From: Mycoplasmatota bacterium | GTDB taxonomy: Bacteria; Bacillota_I; Bacilli_A; Haloplasmatales; Haloplasmataceae | DNA: 64,000 nt | Direction of reading: 5' to 3' | Assembly (NCBI GenBank): GCA_018394295.1 | Contig: CP074573.1 | Location: forward strand, 1 to 64,000 | In this document: piece by piece, positions 17,710-26,257 of the stretch | How positions within the stretch are numbered: the first letter of the stretch is position 1 | Layout: each line of letters opens with the position of its first letter | Notes under the pieces: generated by a model | Told to the model about the DNA's origin: nothing | The model's database searches: none | The model's input: only the letters and a program-made list of their open reading frames with translations | Made by a program: the position numbers and the translations under genes

Positions 17710-18621
17710 ATGTTTAAATTTGTTAAAAAAAATAAAATTGTAAATAAAATAAAAAATAAATATCCTAGGAAAACGAAATTTATAAGAGAGGTTTTTAATA
17801 TCTTAGGGGAAAAAGAAGTGCGATTATTAGCACCATATATTGCGTTTTTTATTTTATTATGCTTTATCCCTATTATCACATTAATATTTGAGGTTGTATA
17901 CTTAACAGTTAATAATAATCGTGAGGTATTAAGTACTTTAAAAGATGTTTTACCTAGTCATGTTTATACGGTTTTAGATAAATTAATTGGGCATAATAGT
18001 GGTCATATTAGTATTTTAACAATCACAAATATTATTTTATTATTTGTTGCTTCACAAATTTATTTATCTTTTTATACAAGTTATTTATTAATTTATGATG
18101 TCAAAGCAAGACCACATTATATAAAAGATCGTATTATTGCTATGATTAATACCATTCTATTAATTTTACTAATTTTCTTTTTATCAATGATTACTGTATT
18201 TAATAATTATTTATATAAGTTTTTAGAAATATATATAGTTAACTTTACTGTGATTTCATATTTGTTTAATTATATAAATTTAGTTTTAAGTATCATGATT
18301 ATTAGTTCGATTGTAACTTTTATGATGTATTCTATTCCTGATATTAGACAAAGAGTGAAAGATGTAATTCAAGGGGCATTATTTGTCACCTTTGGTTGGA
18401 TACTTGTTTCATTCGGTTTTAAAATTTATACAGACCAATTTGTTAATTATCAAACGGTTTATAAAACATTTGCATCAGTAATTGTATTTGTTACTTGGAT
18501 TTATTTATTAAGTTATGTACTAATTATTGGAATTGTGATAAATAGGGCTAAAATTACCACTTATGAAATGAATGAAACAACCAAAAATATTAATGAATAC
18601 ACCGGAGGGAGTGAATATTGA
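17710..18621 (+). CDS. YihY/UPF0761-family inner membrane protein, 303 aa
   Basis: Basic N-terminus, then RLLAPYIAFFILLCFIPIITL and further hydrophobic segments (about six helices). The SIPDIRQRVKDVIQGALFVTFGWILVSFGF section and the terminal VTWIYLLSYVLIIGIVIN are family hallmarks (once called RNase BN, now thought not to be a nuclease). Two ATGs, 17704 and 17710, fit; the second has better spacing from TTAGGTGA. The stop TGA overlaps the ATG of the next gene by one base, so the two are coupled. Confidence 0.88.
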   Translation: MFKFVKKNKIVNKIKNKYPRKTKFIREVFNILGEKEVRLLAPYIAFFILLCFIPIITLIFEVVYLTVNNNREVLSTLKDVLPSHVYTVLDKLIGHNSGHISILTITNIILLFVASQIYLSFYTSYLLIYDVKARPHYIKDRIIAMINTILLILLIFFLSMITVFNNYLYKFLEIYIVNFTVISYLFNYINLVLSIMIISSIVTFMMYSIPDIRQRVKDVIQGALFVTFGWILVSFGFKIYTDQFVNYQTVYKTFASVIVFVTWIYLLSYVLIIGIVINRAKITTYEMNETTKNINEYTGGSEY

Positions 18622-19424
18622 TGACGATAAAAATCAAAAAAACAATCGGTGTATTTTTCTTATCACTTGTTATTAGTCTATTTCTAAATCAAATTGTTAG
18701 TGCGAATACTACAACTTATGGATGGGGTATGAAACCCGGAAGAAATGGAGAAAAACCAGATGTAGGACAGTTATATGAGTCTATTATTTCAAGACATAAT
18801 GCGTTTTACATTGATAAAACAACTTCAAAAAGAATTTATTTAACTTTCGATGCAGGCTACGAAAATGGATATACTTCGCAAATTCTTGATGTCTTGAAAA
18901 AACAAAAGGTAAGTGCTACATTTTTTCTTGTAGGGGATTACTTGAATAAAGAAGAAGAGTTAGTCAAACGGATGGTCAAAGAAGGACATTATATTGGTAA
19001 TCATACTTGGTCACATCCAGACTTAACAAAATTAAGTAAAGAGCAGTATGCTGAACAATTAAAAAAATTCGAAGATCGTTATACTGAAATCACTAACAAA
19101 AAGCTAATGAAAATTATGCGACCACCATCAGGCACATTTAGTGAAAAATCACTTAAAATAGCCGATGAATTAGGTTATTGTAATATATTCTGGTCATTAG
19201 CATATAGAGATTGGGAAATAGATAGACAACATGGATGGAAGTATGCTTATAATCAAGTGATGAATAGAATTCATCCTGGCGCGATTATCTTGATGCATCC
19301 AGTATCAAAAGATAACGCAGAAGCTTTAGAGAAAATCATCATTGATTTAAGAAAGCAAGGTTATGATTTCGTACCTATTACGTCGTTATTTATGCCTAAA
19401 ACATTATATGTAAATGGTTTTTAA
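18621..19424 (+). CDS. pdaA: PdaA-like polysaccharide deacetylase, 267 aa
   Basis: An N-terminal signal/anchor (IGVFFLSLVISLFLNQIVSA) is followed by TYGWGMKPGRNGEKPDVG, specific to the PdaA subgroup. The NodB domain then shows TFDAGYENGY (motif 1, with Asp-Ala instead of Asp-Asp), GNHTWSHPDL (metal His pair), RPPSGTFSE and ILMHPVSKDNAEAL. PdaA removes acetyl groups from N-acetylmuramic acid on the way to cortex muramic delta-lactam in spore formers. Presence suggests a spore-forming ancestor but does not prove sporulation. ATG 18621 is preceded by GGAGGG and overlaps the upstream stop. Confidence 0.88.
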   Translation: MTIKIKKTIGVFFLSLVISLFLNQIVSANTTTYGWGMKPGRNGEKPDVGQLYESIISRHNAFYIDKTTSKRIYLTFDAGYENGYTSQILDVLKKQKVSATFFLVGDYLNKEEELVKRMVKEGHYIGNHTWSHPDLTKLSKEQYAEQLKKFEDRYTEITNKKLMKIMRPPSGTFSEKSLKIADELGYCNIFWSLAYRDWEIDRQHGWKYAYNQVMNRIHPGAIILMHPVSKDNAEALEKIIIDLRKQGYDFVPITSLFMPKTLYVNGF

Positions 19425-19429
19425 AACCC

Positions 19430-19461
19430 AAAAAGGTATGGATTTTGTCCATATCTTTTTG
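19430..19461 (+). terminator. Terminator after the PdaA-like gene
   Basis: AAAAAGGTATGGA pairs with TCCATATCTTTTT around a short loop. Confidence 0.85.
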
Positions 19462-19469
19462 TTTAAATA

Positions 19470-19783
19470 ATATTTTTTAAATTAAGAAAAAGATAAAAAA
19501 TATTCAATATATATTTAATTAAAATAAATATTATAGTATAATAATATAATAGATATTAATTAAGTCATAAACTAAGAATATTAATCAAATAAATACAATT
19601 AATTTACAAATAATGGTATAATAATTATAGATAAAACGATTTGTTTATGGAATAATCAATTCATATAATATGAAATAGATGGGGAAGTCAAGTTAAATAA
19701 TTTTATTTTTGCTTAAGTTATAATCTGGGGGCTTTTTCGGCTCCTTTTATACTTAATGATATTGTGGAATGGAGGCGATATAG
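19470..19783 (+). promoter_or_regulatory. Long AT-rich leader with a terminator-like hairpin upstream of the glycosyltransferase
   Basis: About 310 bp without a gene. Most of it is A/T-rich and holds several possible -10 boxes. Near its end GGGGC (19727) can pair with GCTCC (19741-19745) and is followed by TTTTAT, a weak terminator or attenuator about 35 bp before the gene start. No known riboswitch or T-box motif was seen. Confidence 0.35.
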
Positions 19784-20950
19784 ATGAGAGTTAACACAGG
19801 GCAATTTAGTGAGTCATATTTACCTATCTTAGATGGCGTTAGTACGATTGTGACAAATTATGCTGACTTACTAAATAAGAAATACGGAAAAACAATAGTT
19901 GTTGCACCAAATTATCCTGATTATGTGGATGATAAATCATATGATGTCATTCGATATAAATCAATCGCAATACCCAAACGTCCACCTTATCGGTTAGGAT
20001 TACCTAAATTAGATAATCAATTAAAAGAAAAATTGAAACAACAAAATTTAGATATTCTCCATGTTCATTCGCCTTTTAGCTCTGGTAAAATCGCTTTGAA
20101 AATCGCAAAAGAAAGAAATATTCCAATTGTTGCGACATTCCATTCTAAATTTTATATGGACTTTAAAGAGTCTTTTAAAGTTGATTTTTTGGCGAAACAT
20201 TTTGTTAATAAAATTATCCATTTTTATAATCAAGTAGACCGTGTTTATACAGTCAATTATTCTACGATAGATACATTAAGATCTTATGGATATAAGGGTG
20301 ATGTTGAAATAATTAAAAACGGTTCTGATTTTGTTTATGATGAAACGAACTTAATTAAAGATAGAGAGTATATCAATCATCTATATGAGATTGAATCAGA
20401 TACAAATGTATTATTATTTGTTGGGCAACATATCTGGCCTAAAAATATTAAATTAATAATAGAAGCATTAGCGAATCTAAAAAAACTAAGACAAAAATTT
20501 AAAATGTTTTTTATTGGAGACGGATATGCTCGTGAAGAAATGATTAAACTAGTAGAAGAGAATAAATTAAACCGATATGTTGTATTTGTTGGGGAAATAA
20601 ATGATAGAGATCAATTAAAGAAATACTATAATCGAGCGAATTTGTTTTTATTTCCATCTGTTTATGATACATCAGGTATTGTTATTAGAGAAGCAGCTAG
20701 TTTTCGTTGTCCTTCTTTAGTATTAAAGGGTACCAATGTTTCAGAAGTGATTAAAGATAATTACAATGGATATTTATCTGATAATAATAGTTTATCTTAT
20801 GCTCAACGTATTATATCAGCATTAAATGATCGAAATAAAGAAAAGGTAGGGTTAACTGCACAAGAAACATTAGCCACTAATTATGAAGAAATTATCGATG
20901 AAGTTTATGAAATGTATTGTGAAATAATAAAAGCAAGCAAACAATATTGA
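19784..20950 (+). CDS. GT4-family glycosyltransferase, 388 aa, diacylglycerol glucosyltransferase type
   Basis: The N-terminus MRVNTGQFSESYLPILDGVS is the acceptor-side signature of GT4 enzymes such as 1,2-diacylglycerol 3-glucosyltransferases (F-x-D/E-x-YLPxxDGV). Later come DILHVHSPFSSGKIAL, VATFHSKFYMDF, LLFVGQHIWPKNIKLIIEAL and the donor site FPSVYDTSGIVIREAASF (E-x7-E type). It likely adds glucose to diacylglycerol at the cytoplasmic membrane face, making glycolipid or a lipoteichoic acid anchor. GGAGG lies 8 bp before ATG. It sits directly upstream of rlmCD with only a few bases between. Confidence 0.85.
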   Translation: MRVNTGQFSESYLPILDGVSTIVTNYADLLNKKYGKTIVVAPNYPDYVDDKSYDVIRYKSIAIPKRPPYRLGLPKLDNQLKEKLKQQNLDILHVHSPFSSGKIALKIAKERNIPIVATFHSKFYMDFKESFKVDFLAKHFVNKIIHFYNQVDRVYTVNYSTIDTLRSYGYKGDVEIIKNGSDFVYDETNLIKDREYINHLYEIESDTNVLLFVGQHIWPKNIKLIIEALANLKKLRQKFKMFFIGDGYAREEMIKLVEENKLNRYVVFVGEINDRDQLKKYYNRANLFLFPSVYDTSGIVIREAASFRCPSLVLKGTNVSEVIKDNYNGYLSDNNSLSYAQRIISALNDRNKEKVGLTAQETLATNYEEIIDEVYEMYCEIIKASKQY

Positions 20951-20963
20951 TGAGGTGAAGCAA

Positions 20964-22325
20964 ATGAAAGATAATTTTCAGACATTACTTACAATAAAAC
21001 GACTAGGAATCAATGGTGAAGGAATCGGTTATTATAAACGCAAAGCAGTTTTTGTTGATGGTGCACTTCCTAATGAAAAGGTTATTTGTCAATTTACGAA
21101 AGAGCACCGTAATTATTTAGAAGGAAAAACAATTAAAATTATAAAACGTTCAGAAAATCGTGTGGATGCACCATGTCCCTATTTTGGAAGATGTGGTGGT
21201 TGTCAACTTCAACATTTAGATTATAAAGAACAATTAAAAATGAAAAAAGATATTGTTATTCAAGCATTAGAACGTTATTTACCGAATTATGAAAATTTAA
21301 ATATTAATATTAAAGATACAATTGGAATGGATAATCCTTATAATTATCGTAATAAAGCCCAAATGCCAGTTGCTTTTGATGGAGACAAAGTCGTTACAGG
21401 ATTATACGAAGCGAATTCTAATCGTTTGGTTCATATTAATAAATGTATCATTCAAGATGAGATGGTAAATAAAGTTGTTAATACAATTAAACAACTTTTA
21501 ATTAAATATCATATTATGGTATTTAATCGTCGTTTTAAAAGTGGTATTTTAAGATATATATCAGTTCGCTATATTGAAAATACCAAACAGTGTCAAGTGG
21601 TTCTTGTATTAAAGGAAAAAGATTTACAATATATGAGTAAAATAGCTCATGATTTAATGCAAGAAATACCTGAGGTTACTTCTTTTTACGTTAATATTAA
21701 TCCTGAAGTAAGAACCTTTGAAATTTATGGAAAAGAATATATTCATATTACTGGTAGAAAAACAATTGAGGCTAAAATTGGTGAATCTAAGTTTATTTTA
21801 TCACCACAATCTTTTTATCAGCTAAATACAGAACAAACAAAAGTCTTATATGATGTTGTAAAAAATACAATTGCCTTTAAGAAAACAGATAAAATCATTG
21901 ATGCTTATTGTGGAGCAGGAACGATTGGTATTTATCTAGCAAATGATGTAGAAGAAGTTCGTGGTGTTGATAAAACAACGCAAGCAATCAATGATGCCAA
22001 AAATAATGCCGCATTAAATGAATTAAAAAATACCCGTTTTGAAGCAGGTGAATCAGAAAAAATAATTCCAAAATGGATTGAAGAAGGGTTTAAACCAGAT
22101 ATTTTAATCATGGACCCACCAAGAACAGGAATTGATGATAAATTACTAGGTGTTTTACGTAAAGTAAAAACCAAAAAGGTAATCTATATTTCATGTAATC
22201 CATCTACTTTAGCAAAAGACTTAAATGAATTAAGAAAAGTATATCATATAAAATCTATACAACCAGTTGATATGTTTCCACAAACGTCACACATCGAGAG
22301 TGTGGTATTGCTAGTAAGGAAATAG
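20964..22325 (+). CDS. rlmCD: 23S rRNA (uracil-C5)-methyltransferase RlmCD/RumA family, 453 aa
   Basis: It methylates U747 and/or U1939 of 23S rRNA using SAM. An N-terminal TRAM domain is followed by the Fe-S cysteines in CPYFGRCGGCQLQHLDY, the AdoMet site DAYCGAGTIGIYLA, and DPPRTGIDDKLL. The catalytic cysteine and loop are in YISCNPSTLAKDL, and the conserved C-terminus is HIESVVLLVRK. ATG 20964 follows TGAGGTGAAG; an in-frame GTG at 20955 overlaps that site. The last 37 bp (22289-22325), the terminator and downstream sequence are the parental copy of the repeats found down to 40.8 kb, so the gene's 3' end serves as an integration site. Elements integrated there restore the C-terminal codons. 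Confidence 0.95.
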   Translation: MKDNFQTLLTIKRLGINGEGIGYYKRKAVFVDGALPNEKVICQFTKEHRNYLEGKTIKIIKRSENRVDAPCPYFGRCGGCQLQHLDYKEQLKMKKDIVIQALERYLPNYENLNINIKDTIGMDNPYNYRNKAQMPVAFDGDKVVTGLYEANSNRLVHINKCIIQDEMVNKVVNTIKQLLIKYHIMVFNRRFKSGILRYISVRYIENTKQCQVVLVLKEKDLQYMSKIAHDLMQEIPEVTSFYVNINPEVRTFEIYGKEYIHITGRKTIEAKIGESKFILSPQSFYQLNTEQTKVLYDVVKNTIAFKKTDKIIDAYCGAGTIGIYLANDVEEVRGVDKTTQAINDAKNNAALNELKNTRFEAGESEKIIPKWIEEGFKPDILIMDPPRTGIDDKLLGVLRKVKTKKVIYISCNPSTLAKDLNELRKVYHIKSIQPVDMFPQTSHIESVVLLVRK

Positions 22326-22445
22326 TGTTATATATAAGGTTTTTTAAATATAAGGTGTTTATTTAAAGTTGTAATTATGTTCCCTCATACTGAGAGTATG
22401 GGGGACTTTTTTATTATGGGGGTCGTACTAGCGATTCAATAACTA
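22289..22445 (+). repeat. Parental att region: rlmCD 3' end, 3' UTR, terminator and downstream arm (copy 1)
   Basis: Core ACACATCGAGAGTGTGGTAT encodes the RlmCD C-terminus. It continues through AAATAGTGTTATATATAAGG and the terminator hairpin to GTACTAGCGATTCAATAACT. All these parts recur in the same orientation further right. Confidence 0.8.
22382..22412 (+). terminator. rlmCD terminator
   Basis: CCCTCATACT and AGTATGGGGG pair, followed by a T run. Copies of this hairpin occur near 25.9, 28.2, 30.8, 35.7, 37.7 and 40.8 kb. Confidence 0.85.
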
Positions 22446-22482
22446 TAATTAAGGTAATACATTAACTAAATCAGAACATAAA

Positions 22483-22734
22483 AATGGTGATGAATTGCAG
22501 ACTTTTGATTATATATCTCAAATCCCCCTTTTAAAACTGATTTTAGTGATATGATAGAAAAGCTAAAAACAGATAGATTTAATAGATTTTTTGCAGGATT
22601 ACCTAAAATTCCTAAAAAAATAAGAATAAATGCCTATTTATGAAACATTCTTACAACATGTATTTAGTTCATTAAAAGATGGTGGAAAAGCAGCTGTGGT
22701 TGTTCCAACAGGATTTGTTACGGCAACTGGGGGG
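22483..22734 (+). pseudogene. Fragment of a type I restriction adenine methylase (HsdM)
   Basis: Three stretches in shifting frames read as the HsdM catalytic core: NGDELQTFDYI, then SNPPFKTDFSDMIEKL with methylase motif IV (NPPF) and RFFAGLPKIPKK, then YETFLQHVFSSLKDGGKAAV and VVPTGFVTATGG. At least two frameshifts separate them. The third stretch is in frame with, and forms the start of, the toxin gene at 22630. The rest of the methylase and its partners are absent. Confidence 0.75.
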
Positions 22735-23667
22735 ATACCTGAATTAGGGCTTCTTGCATTATTTTCAAAAATACTCATAACTGGTGGAGTAATGCTCGGT
22801 ATAAGTGCGGCTATATCTGGATACCAATCCTATAGGCAAGGATATGGGTTTGGACGTGGTTTTTCAAGTTATATAAATCATGAATGGGCTCTGAGTGTAG
22901 CTATAGATTCAGTTTTGTTTTTGGGCATAGTAGGATTTAGCAAAGGTGTGGCATTTGTTAAAGCTGGTAGTAAACACGAACTACCAAATGTCAATTGTGC
23001 AAGTGAATGTTTTATTGAAGGTACACTAGTTAAAACAGAAGATGGAGATAAACCAATTGAAGAAATAGTATGTACACCTGAACATCCATTTTATATACTT
23101 AATGCTACGGATGATACTCCAGTAGTTAAATTTGAAGGTAAAGAAAATGTAAATGGAAATTGGGTAGCAGCTAAAGATTTAAAATCGGGTATGCAAGTAT
23201 TGTTAGTAAATGGGACTTATGCTACAATAAAATCATTAGATGTTGAACATCTTGAAACACCAGAAACAACATATAATTTTGAGGTAGAAGATTATCATAC
23301 TTATTATGTTGGTAGTGAAGGAATACTTGTTCATAATGCTTGTTACTTAGACCCAAGCGATATTAGATATACACAAGATTCTATCGGTAATACATTTGGC
23401 AAGAAAACCAGTCATCCTGGTCAGAGTATTGACAATTTAATTGATTCACTAAAAGCAGGAACAGTTTCGCCTGATGATATTCCAGCATTAAGAGTATTTG
23501 AAAATGACGGATATATTTACTCAATGTATAATCGAAGACTGTTTGCTTATAAAACTGCCAGTATTAAAAGTGTTCCTGTGGAATGGGCAAGTAGAAGTAG
23601 TATGACCCATGAATGGACTGGTGACGGAATAGATATAGTGGTAAGAGGAGGATGTAGATATCAATGA
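22630..23667 (+). CDS. Chimeric polymorphic-toxin remnant: HsdM piece + pretoxin-HINT + C-terminal toxin, 345 aa
   Basis: Residues 1-35 are methylase sequence. Residues about 36-120 are a hydrophobic toxin linker (LLALFSKILITGGVMLGISA, VAIDSVLFLGIVGFSKGVAF). Residues about 127-236 are a HINT autoprocessing domain (CFIEGTLVKTEDGDKPIEEI, TPEHPFYI, ending GILVHNACY) that appears internally shortened after EEI. The last about 110 residues are the toxin domain (DIRYTQDSIGNTFG … DGYIYSMYNRRLFAYKTA … VPVEWAS), resembling ParB-like nuclease toxins by its RYTQDSI and NRRL segments. No ribosome binding site precedes ATG 22630, so the full toxin may be silent. It overlaps the immunity gene by 4 bp (ATGA). 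Confidence 0.7.
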   Translation: MPIYETFLQHVFSSLKDGGKAAVVVPTGFVTATGGIPELGLLALFSKILITGGVMLGISAAISGYQSYRQGYGFGRGFSSYINHEWALSVAIDSVLFLGIVGFSKGVAFVKAGSKHELPNVNCASECFIEGTLVKTEDGDKPIEEIVCTPEHPFYILNATDDTPVVKFEGKENVNGNWVAAKDLKSGMQVLLVNGTYATIKSLDVEHLETPETTYNFEVEDYHTYYVGSEGILVHNACYLDPSDIRYTQDSIGNTFGKKTSHPGQSIDNLIDSLKAGTVSPDDIPALRVFENDGYIYSMYNRRLFAYKTASIKSVPVEWASRSSMTHEWTGDGIDIVVRGGCRYQ

Positions 23668-24092
23668 AAACAAAGATAGTTTATAAAGATTTTCAAATAA
23701 ACACTGTGCCGTTGGAAACTATTATTCTTGATGAAAGTGGAAAACAAGAAAGTTGTATATTATTGGATGATGTTAATGAGAAACGATGGAAAATTGTTTT
23801 TAAGGTGTATCAAGCATTAAAAATAACAACAATGGATTGCGCAAATCTCAATTTCTTTAAGGGTGGAGACTTTGATGATGCCTGTTTTGTAGATGGCGAA
23901 TCTCATTCTGTCTTTCGTAAATTTATTATGGAAGTTGAAGACTCTAAATGGATTAAAGAGTTAAAAGCAATATTAAAAAAATCTGATCCGAGTGCTGATT
24001 TTATGGACAAAGCAAGGCATTTTCTTTTACCATTATATGATAATGTAATTGAAATCATTGCATGGAATCTTGAATTGGAAGAAATGAAATAA
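23664..24092 (+). CDS. Putative immunity protein for the adjacent toxin, 142 aa
   Basis: A small acidic soluble protein starting within the toxin stop codon (ATGA overlap), with GGAGG about 12 bp upstream inside the toxin gene. Position, size and translational coupling are those of a cognate immunity gene. The family is not recognised; visible features are LLDDVNEKRWKIVFKVYQAL and FFKGGDFDDACFVDGESH. It ends before a terminator, so toxin and immunity form one transcript. If the toxin is broken this gene may persist to protect against related toxins of neighbours. Confidence 0.65.
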   Translation: MKTKIVYKDFQINTVPLETIILDESGKQESCILLDDVNEKRWKIVFKVYQALKITTMDCANLNFFKGGDFDDACFVDGESHSVFRKFIMEVEDSKWIKELKAILKKSDPSADFMDKARHFLLPLYDNVIEIIAWNLELEEMK

Positions 24093-24098
24093 AATTTA

Positions 24099-24136
24099 GA
24101 AAGTAGAATGTTTAAGATTATCTTTCTACTTTTTTA
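24099..24136 (+). terminator. Terminator after the immunity gene
   Basis: AAAGTAGA pairs with TCTACTTT, followed by a T run. Confidence 0.65.
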
Positions 24137-24164
24137 ATAAATTATTATTTAAAGAGGCGAAAAT

Positions 24165-24707
24165 ATGAATGAAATAGAATTAAGTAAATTTATTAGTTTA
24201 ATTTTAAGGCATAAACCTGAAATAATTAATATAAAGTTAGATGATAATGGTTGGGCAGATGTCGAAGTATTAATAAATGGTATTAATAAAAAAGATTTTA
24301 ATATTAATATGGGAATACTAGAACGCATTGTTGAAACAAATAATAAGCAACGTTTTGCATTTAATGACAATAAAACGAAAATCAGAGCTAATCAAGGTCA
24401 TTCAATAGCTGTTGATGTTGAATTAGAAGAATTAATTCCACCTGATATTTTATATCATGGAACAAGTAAACGTTTTTTAGAAAATATATTAAAAGATGGA
24501 ATAACTAAGCAAAATAGAAATCATGTTCATTTATCTGCGAATGTAGATACTGCTTTAATTGTTGGTAAAAGACATGGCAACCCAATTGTGTTAAAAATAA
24601 ATTCAAAACAAATGTCAAATGACGGAATTAAGTTTTACAAATCAAAAAACAATGTTTGGTTAACAGATTATGTAAATTCTAAATATTTTATAAATTATTT
24701 GCTGTGA
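24165..24707 (+). CDS. kptA: RNA 2'-phosphotransferase KptA/Tpt1, 180 aa
   Basis: It transfers an internal RNA 2'-phosphate to NAD+, giving ADP-ribose 1'',2''-cyclic phosphate. The family motifs are intact: SKFISLILRHKPE (Arg-His), GWADVEVL, RFAFNDNKTKIRANQGHS, LYHGTSKRF (NAD site, HGT), HVHLS and VGKRHG. Length matches the family. AAGAGGCG lies 7 bp before ATG. Bacteria lack tRNA splicing of the yeast type, so the substrate is unknown. Its place inside an accretion module next to a toxin pair suggests RNA repair or defence, which is inference. Confidence 0.92.
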   Translation: MNEIELSKFISLILRHKPEIINIKLDDNGWADVEVLINGINKKDFNINMGILERIVETNNKQRFAFNDNKTKIRANQGHSIAVDVELEELIPPDILYHGTSKRFLENILKDGITKQNRNHVHLSANVDTALIVGKRHGNPIVLKINSKQMSNDGIKFYKSKNNVWLTDYVNSKYFINYLL

Positions 24708-24711
24708 ACAT

Positions 24712-24960
24712 TACCAAAGTTTAATTTGCGTAAAGGATATTTTTCTATATAAAAACGACCCCATTCACTATAAATTCTTAGTAGAGGGGGGCGTACTTTT
24801 ACGCAAAATCTCTTATTTACGCGTAATATTAGTAATACCACAGTTTAAACACACGTCGAGAGTGTGGTAATGATAGTAAGAAAATAGTGTTATATTTAAG
24901 GTTTTTTAAATATAAGGCGTTTATTTAAAGATAAAAGTATGTTCCCTAAATGGAGAGGAG
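24712..24960 (+). repeat. Right-end module plus att core, copy 2
   Basis: Element-side sequence (AAAAACGACCCC…GGGGGGCGTAC hairpin, TTTACGCAAAA) leads into the core ACACGTCGAGAGTGTGGTA (24851-24869), then the rlmCD stop region and 3' UTR to GTTCCCT, where it stops. It is about three-quarters identical to 25690-25955 over some 250 bp. Confidence 0.8.
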
Positions 24961-24967
24961 AAAGGAA

Positions 24968-25303
24968 ATGTCCTTAAATCTAGAAAAGAAAAAAAAGCTT
25001 ATTAGAGAAATAATTCAGATGTGTGAAACAGCAATTACTGAATGGGAAAAATGTATTTGCACTGGTATTATTAGTGACATCTCATGTGATAGTAGAAATG
25101 GACTTGAGTTTTACTATAATCAAGTTAAAAACATGATTTTACCAGAAATGAAGCAATTACTGATTTGTGCAGAAGAAAAAGGAACCCTTAAAGAACATAG
25201 CGATAAAGGAGCGAAATATATTCATATACTAATTGATTGCTGGGAACTCAAAGCACCCTTATCCAAAAAGATTTTAGAACTTTCACAACAGTTAAACCAG
25301 TAA
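24968..25303 (+). CDS. Hypothetical protein, 111 aa, helical
   Basis: A soluble all-helical protein with several Cys and Trp residues (CETAITEWEKCICTGIISDI, LLICAEEKG, LIDCWELKAP). I do not recognise the family. ATG 24968 is chosen because GGAGAGGAGAAAGG directly precedes it; the in-frame ATG at 24950 is part of that site. It is the sole gene of a 0.9-kb module between two att cores, so it is the clearest single-gene cassette of the array. Confidence 0.6.
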   Translation: MSLNLEKKKKLIREIIQMCETAITEWEKCICTGIISDISCDSRNGLEFYYNQVKNMILPEMKQLLICAEEKGTLKEHSDKGAKYIHILIDCWELKAPLSKKILELSQQLNQ

Positions 25304-25689
25304 AGAACATAGTTATTGAATATATGAAAAAGTTATAATCCAATTAATTTAATATAACCTTAATAATAAGTAAAAATTAAAGTTTTTCATATAGGGAGTG
25401 ATTTCGCTTCTGTTTCAAAAAACTAAATAATATCAAGTATTTTTAGATATTTATAGTATACATAATTCTTAAACAATTTTCATCAGTAATTGACAGTTAT
25501 GTTCATATATAATTCTTTTTTTGAAGGTGAAAAACAATGAATGGAAATAACTTAGTAAAACTATTAAAATACATAAAAAAGTATATTGTAGTGATTACTA
25601 TTTAAATCAATTAAGATATAAAAGACTAGATCCAAGTAACAAAAAGTGATGTTTTCACATTGTTGTTACTTGGATTTTTGCTTAGTATA
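25304..25689. other. Intergenic part of the module, with a short truncated frame and a terminator
   Basis: GAAGGTG precedes an ATG at 25537 for a 22-codon peptide (MNGNNLVKLLKYIKKYIVVI), probably the start of a lost gene. At 25629-25680 ATCCAAGTAAC and GTTACTTGGAT form a terminator with a T run. Nothing else is evident. Confidence 0.4.
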
Positions 25690-25990
25690 AATAGTTTAAA
25701 ATTAATTTTGCTAAAAGGTTATTTTCTTTTAAAAAACGACCCCCTTACTAAAAATATCAAAGTGGGGGGTACATCTTTACGCAAAAGTAATTGTATTCGC
25801 GTACTATTAGCAACACTACAATCTAAACACACGTCGAGAGTGTGGTATTACTAGTAAAGAAATAGTGTTATATATAAGATTTTTTAAATATAAGGTGCTA
25901 TTTTGAGGTTTTAAATATGTTCCCTCATACCTAGAGTATGGGGGACTTTTTTATTATTGGGGCTTACTAGCAAATCAATAACTACAGTTT
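25690..25990 (+). repeat. Right-end module plus att core and terminator, copy 3
   Basis: Hairpin ACGACCCCC/GGGGGGT and TTTACGCAAAA are followed by the core ACACGTCGAGAGTGTGGTA at 25829. The rlmCD 3' UTR, terminator (25922-25952) and downstream arm CTTACTAGCAAATCAATAAC follow. It is the most complete secondary copy. Confidence 0.85.
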
Positions 25991-26257
25991 TGTTAATATA
26001 CTATTATGCAAAAATGTATAAGGTTTTTAGTGAAAAGCACCCCCTCTGCCTTAAATAAAGCATTAGATTAGGTAGATAAATTAACTTGCGTAGTGAATGT
26101 TAAAACAATAGGAAAGATATTAAGGGTGAAATAAATATTGTTAAATAAAGATATCTAAGAAAAAGATAGACATTGAAAAATAAATGACTTATGATATAAT
26201 AATAAAAGCATTTTAACTTATGTTTTTTGTCTTGAAAAAAAGAGAGGCATGGATATA

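Noticed and set aside
19727-19750. T-box or riboswitch upstream of the glycosyltransferase
   Set aside because: Only a weak hairpin with a short T run is seen. The T-box consensus and known riboswitch cores are absent.
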